The notes under the pieces: model-generated
What the model was told of the DNA's origin: nothing
Databases searched by the model: none
Seen by the model: only the letters and a program-made list of their open reading frames with translations
In this document: positions 1 to 7,649 of the stretch, in pieces
Numbering within the stretch: the stretch's first letter is position 1
Layout of the letters: each line of letters opens with the position of its first letter
Translations under genes and position numbers: made by a program
NCBI GenBank assembly: GCA_900314345.1
Contig: OMUX01000017.1
Span: 1 to 10,695, forward strand
DNA length: 10,695 bases
From: an uncultured Erysipelotrichaceae bacterium
GTDB lineage: Bacteria; Bacillota_I; Bacilli_A; Erysipelotrichales; Erysipelotrichaceae
Direction of reading: 5' to 3'

Positions 1-9
1 ATTTCTTAA

Positions 10-15
10 CCTCCT
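10..15 (-). promoter_or_regulatory. Likely ribosome binding site of a gene starting just outside the window
   Basis: The minus strand reads AGGAGG followed by TTAAGAAAT up to the edge, a 9-nt spacer that would put a start codon immediately beyond position 1. This suggests another minus-strand gene directly downstream of the operon. A competing ATG at 43 (open to the edge, with GGAGG only 2 nt before it) is less likely because the spacing is too short. Confidence 0.45.
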
Positions 16-63
16 GACATACTGATTGCCTGTCAAAAGGCATTTCCTCCGCAGAAAAACAGT

Positions 64-75
64 ATTTCATGAAAT
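64..75. repeat. 12-bp perfect palindrome
   Basis: ATTTCATGAAAT is identical on both strands. It lies between the probable purL terminator and the ribosome site at the left edge, a position suited to an operator for a downstream gene, but no factor can be named and short AT-rich palindromes occur by chance. Confidence 0.3.
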
Positions 76-88
76 TCTTCTGCACATG

Positions 89-122
89 AAAAGCAGAGAA
101 CCAGTACTGCATGATTCTCTGC
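89..122 (-). terminator. Probable Rho-independent terminator after purL
   Basis: About 27 nt after the purL stop, the transcript can form a perfect 8-bp stem GCAGAGAA/TTCTCTGC. The stem can extend by three further pairs (one G-U) to 11 bp around an 8-nt loop, and is followed directly by TTTTC. The U-run is short (4), so termination may be partial. The hairpin sits where the operon would be expected to end. Confidence 0.6.
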
Positions 123-148
123 CTCAGTGTTTCTGATAATGCTCTGCC

Positions 149-3100
149 TTAACGAAAGTATTCCACAGCGCCCTTGAACAACAGTTCCTGGGTATGGAGT
201 TCACCAAGGTTCCTGTAGAGATCCTTGCCGGAACGCTCACTGTGTCCCATCTTGCCAAGCACTCTTCCATCCGGTGAGAGAATGCCTTCCACCGCCTGAT
301 AAGAGTTGTTCGGGTTGAATCTGAGACTGGAGGAAGGTGTTCCTTCAAAGTCCACATACTGGAAGGCAATCTGTCCGTTTTCCTTCAGTTGTTCAAGCAG
401 CTGCGGTTCACAGACGAATCTTCCTTCACCATGGCTGATGGCAGCTTCACTCACTTCACCCGGCTGAATGTATTTCAGCCAAGGGCTGTTGTTTGTTGCA
501 CATCTTGTCCTGACCAGCATGGACTGGTGTCTGCCGATGGTATTGAATGTCAGGGTTGCACTGTGTTCATCGGTATCCACGATCTTTCCATACGGCACAA
601 GGCCGAGCTTGATGAGTGCCTGGAAGCCGTTGCAGATGCCAAGCATCAGGCCTTCCCTGTTGTCGAGAAGATCACTGACTGCTTCCTTGATCCTTGGATT
701 GCGGAAGAAGGAAACGATGAGCTTAGCACTTCCTTCCGGTTCATCACCGCCCGAGAAGCCGCCCGGAATGGCAATGATCTGGCTGTTATGGATGGCATTG
801 ACAAAGCCGTCCACGCTTTCCTCAATCTGCTGTGATGTACGGTTGCGGATGACGAAGATCTGTGCCTCTGCACCATACTTCTCAAATGCCTTTGCGGTAT
901 CCCACTCACAGTTGGTGCCCGGGAATACCGGAATCAGGACTTGCGGGTGCTCGACCTTGTAGGAAGCGTGTCTTTCAGAACCTGCGGTATAAGTTACAGG
1001 ATCATAGTGCTTCGGCTCCTTCCTGTCGAGGTACGGATATACCGGCTGCAGCTTCTTCTCCCACAGTGCCTGCAGATCATCACCGCCAAGCACGGCATCC
1101 TTTGTGACAAAGGCATATTCCTGGATCGTTGTGCCAAGCAGCACACCATCTTCAATATCCTCTTCACTTTCCACAAGGAAAGAACCCGGCACACCCTTGA
1201 ACAAGGATGCCTCATCCACATCATCTGCCAGTCTGAATCCTACGGCATTGCCAAGCATCATCTTGAAGATGCCTTCAGCCGCACCGTTTCTTTCTTCCAC
1301 CCAGACAGACAATGCCTTCTTTTCTGCAATCAGATGTTCCACATGATCAAAGACCTGCTTCACGGAATCAAACACCGGAAGTCCGTCTTCATCATAGTCC
1401 GGTCTGAGCAGCCATACCTTGTGGCCTGCCGCCTTGAACTCATCGCTGATGACAGCGTCTGTCTTTGCCGTGGATACCGCAAAGCTGATCAGTGTCGGAG
1501 GCACATCGATGGTCTCAAAGGTACCGGACATGGAATCCTTGCCGCCGATGGCTGCACACCCAAGTTCCATCTGTGCCTTCCATGCGCCAAGCAATGCCGC
1601 TGCCGGAAGACCCCATCTCTCCGGTTCCGTGCGCATATGTCCGAAGAACTCCTGGAAGGAAAGCCAGCAGTGATGATAGCTGCCGCCGGCTGCGATCACC
1701 TTGGCAATGCTGGTGATGACTGCCTGTTCAGCCGCCTTGTATGGATTGGCACTGGAAGCGTACGGATCAAAGCCCCAGCCCATGATGCTTGCAGTATCAC
1801 TTGTACCATTTAATGCAGGAACCCTTGCGGCCATCGCCTGGGAAGGTGTCAGCTGACGCTTTCCGCCATACGGCATGAGGATCGTATTGGCACCGATCGT
1901 GGAGTCAAAACGGTCCACAAGACCCTTCTGGCTTGCCACATTGAGATCGGAAACCATGGCTTCCATGGTGCCCTTGAAATCTCCGCTGTATGTTCTCTCA
2001 TCACTCTTCGGCATCTGGATCCTGACATCCGCATGACGCTTTGCGCCATTGGTGTCAAGGAATGCACGGGAAAGATTCACGATTGTATTCCCGTCAAGAT
2101 CCATGACAAGTCTGTCGGTATCCGTCACCTCTGCAACAACCGTGCTTTCCAGGTTCTCACTGTCTGCCAGCTGCTGGAATCTTTCCGCATTTTCCTTTGT
2201 GACAACCACTGCCATTCTCTCCTGTGATTCAGAGATGGCAAGCTCTGTGCCGTCCAGGCCTTCATACTTCTTGGGAACCTTGTTGAGATCAATGTGCAGG
2301 CCCGGAGCCAGCTCACCGATGGCAACGGATACACCGCCGGCACCGAAGTCATTGCAGCGCTTGATCATCCGTGCAGCTTCCCTGCTACGGAACAGTCTCT
2401 GCAGCTTCCTCTCTTCCGGTGCATTTCCCTTCTGGACTTCTGCACCGCAGGTTTCCAGGGACTCCATGGTATGGGACTTGGAGGATCCCGTAGCACCGCC
2501 GCATCCGTCTCTTCCGGTTCTGCCGCCAAGCAGGATCACAACATCACCTGGCTGCGGTACTTCACGCACCACATTCTCTGCCGGTGCAGCACCGACAACA
2601 GCACCGACCTCCATGCGCTTTGCCACATAGCCCGGATGATAGATTTCATGCACATGGCCTGTCGCAAGACCGATCTGGTTGCCATAGGAGCTGTAGCCGT
2701 TGGCAGCTGTGACACACAGCTTCTTCTGCGGCAGTTTTCCCTTCATCGTATCTTCAATCGGAACAAGCGGATCAGCGGCACCGGTGATACGCATTGCCTG
2801 ATAGACATATGCCCTTCCGGACAGCGGATCGCGGATCGCGCCGCCAAGGCATGTTGCCGCACCGCCGAACGGTTCGATCTCCGTCGGATGGTTGTGCGTC
2901 TCGTTCTTGAACATCAGCAGCCAGTCTTCACTCTTCCCGTCAACGTTCACCTTGATCTTCACACTGCAGGCATTGATCTCTTCACTCTCATCAAGATCCT
3001 TGAGCTTTCCGCTCTTCTTCAGTGCCTTGGCACCGATCGTCGCAAGATCCATGAGCGTGATCGGCTTGGGTGTTCTTCCGGCATAGACTTCCTGACGGAC

Positions 3101-3862
3101 TTCCAGATACTCATCCCAGGTCTTCTTCACATAGTCCGGTTCAATCTCCACCTTGTTCAGGATGGTATTGAACGTGGTATGACGGCAATGATCGCTCCAG
3201 TAGGTGTCGATGACACGGACCTCCGTGATCGTCGGCTCTCTCTTTTCTTCCTTGGCAAAGTACTCCTGCAGGAATTCCAGGTCTGCCAGATCCATGGCCA
3301 GGCCATAGCTGTCATGGAACTTCTGTCTTCCTGCCTCATCCATCTCATTGAAGCCTTCCAGCACTGCCGGAGCTGCCGGTTTTGCATAGTCCATGATGAT
3401 GGTGGAAGGCTTTTCCAGGGAAGCCTCTCTTGCCTCAACCGGGTTGATCAGTGCTTCCTTGATCTTTTCCTTTTCAGCATCACTCAGTGTTCCTTCAATG
3501 CAGTAGACCTTGGCGGTTCTCACCAAAGGTCTTTCCTTCATTGTGGAAAGCTGGATGCACTGTGCTGCAGAGTCTGCACGCTGATCAAACTGACCGGGCA
3601 GATACTCCACGGCAAACACCCATGCATCGCCGGTATCCGGTGCTGTTTCCTCATAGCAGTCATCCACCTGCGGTTCAGAAAGGATTGCATGTTCTGCATC
3701 ACGGAAATCCGCTTCGCTGATATTCTCCAGATCATAGCGGTTGAGGATGCGCACGGACGCTACATCCATGTTTCTGAGCATCGTATTCAGATCTGCACAG
3801 ACATTGTCCGCCTCAACGGCAAACCCTTTTCTCTTCTCTACATAGCAGCGGTATACTGTCAT
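149..3862 (-). CDS. purL: Phosphoribosylformylglycinamidine (FGAM) synthase, large single-chain form
   Basis: This cytoplasmic enzyme converts FGAR, glutamine and ATP to FGAM, the fourth step of purine synthesis. The protein is 1237 residues, the size of the single-chain form, so synthase and glutaminase are fused and no separate purQ or purS is needed. An N-terminal region of about 130 residues corresponds to the PurS-like domain. The synthase core follows, with YWSDHCRH at 221-228 and ETHNHP at 321-326, then a second half containing DFGAGGVS and GGKDSMSG. The glutaminase domain starts near 975, with nucleophile Cys1077 in GICNGFQ and His1207/Glu1209 in GHSER completing the triad. The ATG overlaps the purD stop by 4 nt (ATGA), and AAGGAAGG lies 10 nt upstream. 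It resembles the Clostridium/Streptococcus-type single-chain clade, not the split Bacillus enzyme. It is the last gene of the operon, ending in TAA before a probable terminator. Confidence 0.97.
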   Translation of the reverse strand: MTVYRCYVEKRKGFAVEADNVCADLNTMLRNMDVASVRILNRYDLENISEADFRDAEHAILSEPQVDDCYEETAPDTGDAWVFAVEYLPGQFDQRADSAAQCIQLSTMKERPLVRTAKVYCIEGTLSDAEKEKIKEALINPVEAREASLEKPSTIIMDYAKPAAPAVLEGFNEMDEAGRQKFHDSYGLAMDLADLEFLQEYFAKEEKREPTITEVRVIDTYWSDHCRHTTFNTILNKVEIEPDYVKKTWDEYLEVRQEVYAGRTPKPITLMDLATIGAKALKKSGKLKDLDESEEINACSVKIKVNVDGKSEDWLLMFKNETHNHPTEIEPFGGAATCLGGAIRDPLSGRAYVYQAMRITGAADPLVPIEDTMKGKLPQKKLCVTAANGYSSYGNQIGLATGHVHEIYHPGYVAKRMEVGAVVGAAPAENVVREVPQPGDVVILLGGRTGRDGCGGATGSSKSHTMESLETCGAEVQKGNAPEERKLQRLFRSREAARMIKRCNDFGAGGVSVAIGELAPGLHIDLNKVPKKYEGLDGTELAISESQERMAVVVTKENAERFQQLADSENLESTVVAEVTDTDRLVMDLDGNTIVNLSRAFLDTNGAKRHADVRIQMPKSDERTYSGDFKGTMEAMVSDLNVASQKGLVDRFDSTIGANTILMPYGGKRQLTPSQAMAARVPALNGTSDTASIMGWGFDPYASSANPYKAAEQAVITSIAKVIAAGGSYHHCWLSFQEFFGHMRTEPERWGLPAAALLGAWKAQMELGCAAIGGKDSMSGTFETIDVPPTLISFAVSTAKTDAVISDEFKAAGHKVWLLRPDYDEDGLPVFDSVKQVFDHVEHLIAEKKALSVWVEERNGAAEGIFKMMLGNAVGFRLADDVDEASLFKGVPGSFLVESEEDIEDGVLLGTTIQEYAFVTKDAVLGGDDLQALWEKKLQPVYPYLDRKEPKHYDPVTYTAGSERHASYKVEHPQVLIPVFPGTNCEWDTAKAFEKYGAEAQIFVIRNRTSQQIEESVDGFVNAIHNSQIIAIPGGFSGGDEPEGSAKLIVSFFRNPRIKEAVSDLLDNREGLMLGICNGFQALIKLGLVPYGKIVDTDEHSATLTFNTIGRHQSMLVRTRCATNNSPWLKYIQPGEVSEAAISHGEGRFVCEPQLLEQLKENGQIAFQYVDFEGTPSSSLRFNPNNSYQAVEGILSPDGRVLGKMGHSERSGKDLYRNLGELHTQELLFKGAVEYFR

Positions 3863-5133
3863 TTTCCTAATGCCTTCCTTCCGATGTCATGGCGGTAATG
3901 CATGTTCTCAAAGCCGATGGTTTCCACAGCCTTGTATGACTTCTGCAGTGCTTCCTGAAGATCTCTTCCAAGTGCCGTGATGCCAAGCACACGTCCGCCG
4001 TTGGTACAGTACTTCCCGTTTTCCTTCTTTGTGCCGGAATGGTAGACGGTCACGCCCTCTGCCTGTCCGTCTTCATTCAGGCCATGGATCTCATAGCCCT
4101 TCACATAGTGCTCCGGATAGCCGCCGCTTGCCTCGATGACACATGCCGCAGCTTCCTTCTTCCAGGCAATCGGAACATCCGCAAGCGTTCCGTTTTCGCA
4201 TGCCTTCATGATCTCAAACAGATCCCCGTCAAGAAGCGGCAGAACAACCTGTGTCTCCGGATCACCGAAACGGCTGTTGTATTCAATGACCTTCGGTCCG
4301 TCCTTGGTCAGCATCAGTCCGAAGTACAGGCAGCCTCTGAACGGGCAGCCTTCTTCATTCATGGCCTTGATCGTCGGAAGGAAGATCTCCTGCATGCACC
4401 GGTCGGCGATTTCCTGTGTATAGAAAGGAGACGGAGCGATGGTCCCCATACCGCCGGTATTGAGTCCCTCGTCATTGTCATCCGCACGCTTATGGTCCAT
4501 GGAGGAGACCATGGGTCTGACCACCTTGCCGTCTGTGAAGGCAAGCACGGATACCTCCGGTCCTTCCAGGAATTCTTCCACAACAACCTCATTGCCGGCA
4601 TTTCCGAACTGCTTGTCCACCATCAGTTCCTTGAGGGCTGCCGCAGCTTCTGCTTCATCCCTGGCAATCAGAACACCTTTCCCAAGTGCCAGACCGTCCG
4701 CCTTGACGACGGCAGGATAACTGTTCTTCTCCTTGATATATGCAAGCGCCTTTTCCGGATCATCAAAGACCTCATAGGAAGCCGTGGGGATGCCGTATTT
4801 CTTCATGAGCCCCTTGGCAAACACCTTGCTCGCCTCAATCCTTGCGGCTTTGGCATCCGGTCCGAACGCCGGAATTCCCTTTGCCTCAAGGGCATCCACC
4901 ATGCCAAGCGCCAGCGGATCATCCGGTGTGACACAGACAAAGTCAATGCCGTTGTTCACGGCATAGTTCACCATGCCTTCCACATCCGTGGCTTTGATAT
5001 TCACACATTCAGCATCTGCAGAGATGCCGCCGTTGCCTGGTGCACAGACAATGGCATCGACATGCTTTGATTCCTTCAGCTTGCGGATGACGGCATGTTC
5101 TCTTCCGCCCCCGCCAACGACCAGTACCTTCAT
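3859..5133 (-). CDS. purD: Phosphoribosylamine-glycine ligase (GAR synthetase)
   Basis: This ATP-grasp ligase joins phosphoribosylamine and glycine to give GAR, the second step of the pathway. The 424-residue length is normal for a bacterial monofunctional PurD. The N-terminal domain begins with the nucleotide-fold loop GGGGREHA at 7-14 and PGNGG at 32-36. The ATP-grasp region carries VVKADGLALGKGV at 142-154 and the stretch from Asp213 to Gly230, ending in NTGGMG. The metal/ATP site NSRFGDPETQ is at 286-295, and the C-terminal domain follows. The start is fixed by an AGAGGG ribosome site 8 nt upstream, in an 18-nt gap after the AICAR transformylase gene. The stop overlaps the purL ATG by 4 nt, so translation is probably coupled. 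All diagnostic motifs are intact, with no sign of fusion to PurM or PurN as in eukaryotes. Confidence 0.97.
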   Translation of the reverse strand: MKVLVVGGGGREHAVIRKLKESKHVDAIVCAPGNGGISADAECVNIKATDVEGMVNYAVNNGIDFVCVTPDDPLALGMVDALEAKGIPAFGPDAKAARIEASKVFAKGLMKKYGIPTASYEVFDDPEKALAYIKEKNSYPAVVKADGLALGKGVLIARDEAEAAAALKELMVDKQFGNAGNEVVVEEFLEGPEVSVLAFTDGKVVRPMVSSMDHKRADDNDEGLNTGGMGTIAPSPFYTQEIADRCMQEIFLPTIKAMNEEGCPFRGCLYFGLMLTKDGPKVIEYNSRFGDPETQVVLPLLDGDLFEIMKACENGTLADVPIAWKKEAAACVIEASGGYPEHYVKGYEIHGLNEDGQAEGVTVYHSGTKKENGKYCTNGGRVLGITALGRDLQEALQKSYKAVETIGFENMHYRHDIGRKALGK

Positions 5134-5151
5134 ATTTATTGCCCTCTTGTA

Positions 5152-6330
5152 TCAATGATGGAACAGACGCAGGCCGGTAAATGCCATGACCATGCCGTAC
5201 TTGTCACAGGTATCAATGACATTGTCATCACGGATGGAGCCGCCTGGCTGTGCTACGTAGCTCACGCCGCTCTTGTATGCACGTTCAATGTTGTCGCCGA
5301 ACGGGAAGAATGCATCCGAGCCAAGGGATACACCCGTATTCCCTGCCAGCCATGCCTTCTTTTCTTCTGCGGTGAATTCCTTCGGCTTTTCCGTGAAGAA
5401 GTTCTCCCATGTACCGTCCTTCAGGACATCTTCACTCTCATTGCCGATATAGACATCAATGCAGTTGTCCCTGTCAGCTCTTCTGATGTCCGCCTTGAAC
5501 GGCAGGTTCAGTACCTGCGGTGCCTGTCTGAGATACCAGTGGTCTGCCTTGTCTCCGGCAAGCCTTGTGCAGTGCACCCTGCTCTGCTGTCCTGCACCGA
5601 CACCGATTGCCTGTCCGTTCTTTGCGTAGGCAACGCTGTTGGACTGTGTGTATTTCAATGTGATCAAGGAAAGGATCAGATCCCTGACTGCCTCATCCGG
5701 AAGATCCTTGTTCTTTGTGACGATATTGTTGAGAAGTTCCCTTGTGATCCTGACATCGTTGTATCCCTGTTCAAAGGTCACACCGAAGACCTGCTTGCGC
5801 TCAATGGCAGCCGGACGATAAGCCGGATCGATCTGGATGATGTTGTAGTTTCCCTTCTTCTTGGACTTCAGGATCTCCAGTGCACCTGCTGTGTATCCTG
5901 GCGCAATGACACCGTCGCTGACTTCCTTCTTGAGATACAGTGCCGTGCTTTCATCACAGATATCAGACAGTGCCGCAAAGTCGCCGTAGCTGGACATGCG
6001 GTCTGCGCCTCTTGCACGGATATAGGCGGAAGCCAGAGGAGATACCTCCTCCTGTTCGACAAAGTAGATCTGACGCTCCACATCCGAAAGGGGATTGGCA
6101 ACTGCTGCACCTGCCGGAGAAACATGCTTGAAGGATGCAGCGGCAGGAAGATGCAGTGCCTCCTTGAGCTGGGATACCAGCTGCCAGCTGTTCAGCGCAT
6201 CCAGGAAGTTGATGTATCCAGGTCTTCCGTTGAGTACCGTGACCGGAAGCTCAGAGCCATCCTCCATGTAGATCCTGGCCGGCTTCTGATTCGGGTTGCA
6301 GCCGTACTTCAGTGCGATTTCCTTTGCCAT
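5152..6330 (-). CDS. Stand-alone AICAR formyltransferase (PurH C-terminal-type domain only)
   Basis: The product is predicted to transfer a formyl group from 10-formyltetrahydrofolate to AICAR, giving FAICAR, the penultimate step to IMP. Normal bacterial PurH is about 510-590 residues, with an N-terminal IMP cyclohydrolase (MGS-like) domain followed by the transformylase. Here the 392-residue protein begins directly at the transformylase (ALKYGCNPNQ at 6-15) and has no cyclohydrolase domain. Catalytic Lys68-His69 sit in SFKHVSPAGAAV, with Asn231 in TQSNSVAYAKNG, GAGQQSRVHCTRLAGDKA further on, and Asp349 in GSDAFFPF. The protein ends in LRLFHH. From memory, these stretches match human ATIC more closely than E. 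coli or B. subtilis PurH, which end differently. It starts 2 nt after the PurO-like stop, with GGAGGAG 10 nt upstream of its ATG. The missing activity is supplied by that neighbour. The domain call is firm; the subfamily affinity is from recall. Confidence 0.95.
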   Translation of the reverse strand: MAKEIALKYGCNPNQKPARIYMEDGSELPVTVLNGRPGYINFLDALNSWQLVSQLKEALHLPAAASFKHVSPAGAAVANPLSDVERQIYFVEQEEVSPLASAYIRARGADRMSSYGDFAALSDICDESTALYLKKEVSDGVIAPGYTAGALEILKSKKKGNYNIIQIDPAYRPAAIERKQVFGVTFEQGYNDVRITRELLNNIVTKNKDLPDEAVRDLILSLITLKYTQSNSVAYAKNGQAIGVGAGQQSRVHCTRLAGDKADHWYLRQAPQVLNLPFKADIRRADRDNCIDVYIGNESEDVLKDGTWENFFTEKPKEFTAEEKKAWLAGNTGVSLGSDAFFPFGDNIERAYKSGVSYVAQPGGSIRDDNVIDTCDKYGMVMAFTGLRLFHH

Positions 6331-6332
6331 GC

Positions 6333-7043
6333 TTATTCTTCTCCTCCATCATGCACATTGCAGATGACATATTCACCATCTGTCGGTTTCTCTTCACTGT
6401 CTGTCATGTAGACCCACAGACTGATGCGGTTGTCTTCATTGAGGCTTTCAAACAGGTTCTTCGCAAACGCCTCGATGTCATTCTCCTCCAGATCCACTTC
6501 CACCGGCTCTCCCGCAAAGGAAGGAAGCGGTGAACCGTTGTCCTGGTAGGTTGTGATCAGATATCCTTTGCCCTTGACAAAGGGATACTCAAAGAACTGA
6601 CGCTTTGTCCATGTTCCTTCGGCATCTCCGCTTTTCAGGATGGAAAGCTCAAAGCCTTCCTCTGTGACATGGGCGGAAATACGCGGTGTCCAGTTGGGGC
6701 CGTCCGGTTCAAATGTCCTTGTGCGCAGGGCATCTTCATAGCTCTTTCCCTCCGCAAGGAAATCACGGATGGTATCTGTCTGGTCGCCGTTTGTGATGAT
6801 CAGACCCTGCGGTGTGAAGCGCACAGGATGATAGATGATCAGACTTGGATCAGAAAGCTTTGAAGGATCAAAGGCTTCCGTGCGGATTCCGTCCGGTTCA
6901 TCCACGAAGATACGGTTCCTGCTGTTTTCACTTCTGCCCATGATCCAGTAGGCATGGACATACCTTCCTTCACTGTTCTGTCCGACAAGGATTCCTCTTC
7001 CGGGATACGTCCTTGCGCTGAGGTAGGAATACAGATCTGTCAT
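6333..7043 (-). CDS. purO: PurO-family IMP cyclohydrolase
   Basis: The product is predicted to close the ring of FAICAR to make IMP, the final step of the pathway. The family (IMP_cyclohyd, typified by archaeal PurO) is unrelated in sequence to the cyclohydrolase half of PurH. The protein is 236 residues, somewhat longer than the roughly 200-residue archaeal enzyme. Motifs comparable to Methanothermobacter PurO, recalled from memory, are: Y(P)GRGILVGQNSEG near 13-26 (archaeal YLGRILAVGRNSNG), an Arg/Asn-rich segment SENSRNRIF at 38-46, TNGDQTDTI at 84-92 (archaeal SNGSHTDTI) and NWTPRISA at 117-124 (archaeal LNTPRIAA). I chose the ATG at 7043 because AAGGAG lies 8 nt upstream and the start forms an ATGA overlap with the purN stop. 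A longer in-frame reading (to 7106) would run well into purN and adds nothing family-like. The position directly before an AICAR transformylase lacking its own cyclohydrolase strongly supports the function. Confidence 0.92.
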   Translation of the reverse strand: MTDLYSYLSARTYPGRGILVGQNSEGRYVHAYWIMGRSENSRNRIFVDEPDGIRTEAFDPSKLSDPSLIIYHPVRFTPQGLIITNGDQTDTIRDFLAEGKSYEDALRTRTFEPDGPNWTPRISAHVTEEGFELSILKSGDAEGTWTKRQFFEYPFVKGKGYLITTYQDNGSPLPSFAGEPVEVDLEENDIEAFAKNLFESLNEDNRISLWVYMTDSEEKPTDGEYVICNVHDGGEE

Positions 7044-7648
7044 ACGTTCTTCTCCTTGTCCAGTTCTTCGGAAACCATGGCCACAGCCTGCGGAAGGATC
7101 TTCCACTCCGCCTGTTCCATGACTCTTCTCTGCAGTACTTCCGGGGTATCGCCAGACTGTACTTCCACAGCCTTCTGCAGCAGGATTCTTCCACCGTCGG
7201 GAATCTCATTGACAAAGTGCACCGTGGCACCGGTCACCTTCACACCTCTTGCAAGGGCTGCTTCATGAACCTTCAGCCCATAGAATCCCTTCCCGCAGAA
7301 GGAAGGAATCAAGGACGGATGAATGTTCAGGATCCTGTCCGGATATGCCTCAATCACCTTCGGGCCAAGAATGCTCAGGTAGCCTGCCAGGACAACCATG
7401 TCAATGGAATGTGATTTCAATACATCCAGAACCGCTTCATCAAAGCTGTCCTGGTCCTGGTAGTTCTTCCTTGATACAACCGCAGTTTCCTTGCCGTATT
7501 TCTGTGCTCTCTGCAATGCATAGGCCTTGTCATTGCTGGCAAGGACCAGTGTGATCCTTGCATGCGGAAAGCCATGATCTGCTTCTTTGTCGAGAAGCGC
7601 CTGCAGGTTTGTGCCACCGCCGGATACCAATACCGCAATGTTGATCAT
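7040..7648 (-). CDS. purN: Phosphoribosylglycinamide (GAR) formyltransferase, folate-dependent
   Basis: This enzyme transfers formyl from 10-formyltetrahydrofolate to GAR, producing FGAR, the third step. The protein is 202 residues, typical for PurN. The N-terminal loop SGGGTN at 9-14 binds substrate phosphate. The catalytic triad is visible as Asn108 and His110 in NIHPSLIPSF and Asp151 in HFVNEIPDGG. The CGKGFYG segment after the NIHPS motif is the form I associate with Firmicutes PurN. The start at 7648 gives the family-standard N-terminus MINIAVLVSGGG. It lies 1 nt after the purM stop (TGACATG) with a weak AGGGA site 5 nt upstream, which suggests translational coupling. A longer in-frame start at 7687 inside purM would add 13 residues and is unlikely. 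The stop overlaps the next ATG by 4 nt. Confidence 0.96.
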   Translation of the reverse strand: MINIAVLVSGGGTNLQALLDKEADHGFPHARITLVLASNDKAYALQRAQKYGKETAVVSRKNYQDQDSFDEAVLDVLKSHSIDMVVLAGYLSILGPKVIEAYPDRILNIHPSLIPSFCGKGFYGLKVHEAALARGVKVTGATVHFVNEIPDGGRILLQKAVEVQSGDTPEVLQRRVMEQAEWKILPQAVAMVSEELDKEKNV

Positions 7649-7649
7649 G

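Noticed and set aside
41..43. ATG on the minus strand at 43, open to the edge, as the start of a downstream gene.
   Set aside because: The GGAGG before it is only 2 nt away, and a better AGGAGG with proper spacing points to a start beyond the window.
1..60. TTGACA on the minus strand (near 30-35) as a -35 box for the next gene.
   Set aside because: With a 17-nt spacer the -10 position falls on GAGGTT within the ribosome site, which is not promoter-like.
2294..3898. A 534-codon open frame on the plus strand, opposite purL; similar long plus-strand frames lie opposite purD (4039-5070), the AICAR transformylase (5095-6411), purM (7587-8549) and purF (8986-10176).
   Set aside because: In the two cases I checked (opposite purL and purF) the antisense frame is codon-aligned with the sense gene, where stops arise only from sense codons TTA, CTA or TCA, which this genome uses rarely. 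The translations are rich in Cys and His, resemble no family I know, and the minus-strand genes explain the same DNA fully.
7044..7106. An N-terminal extension of 21 residues on the PurO-like protein.
   Set aside because: It lies entirely within purN in another frame, has no family similarity, and the ATG at 7043 has an AAGGAG site at 8 nt and an ATGA overlap.
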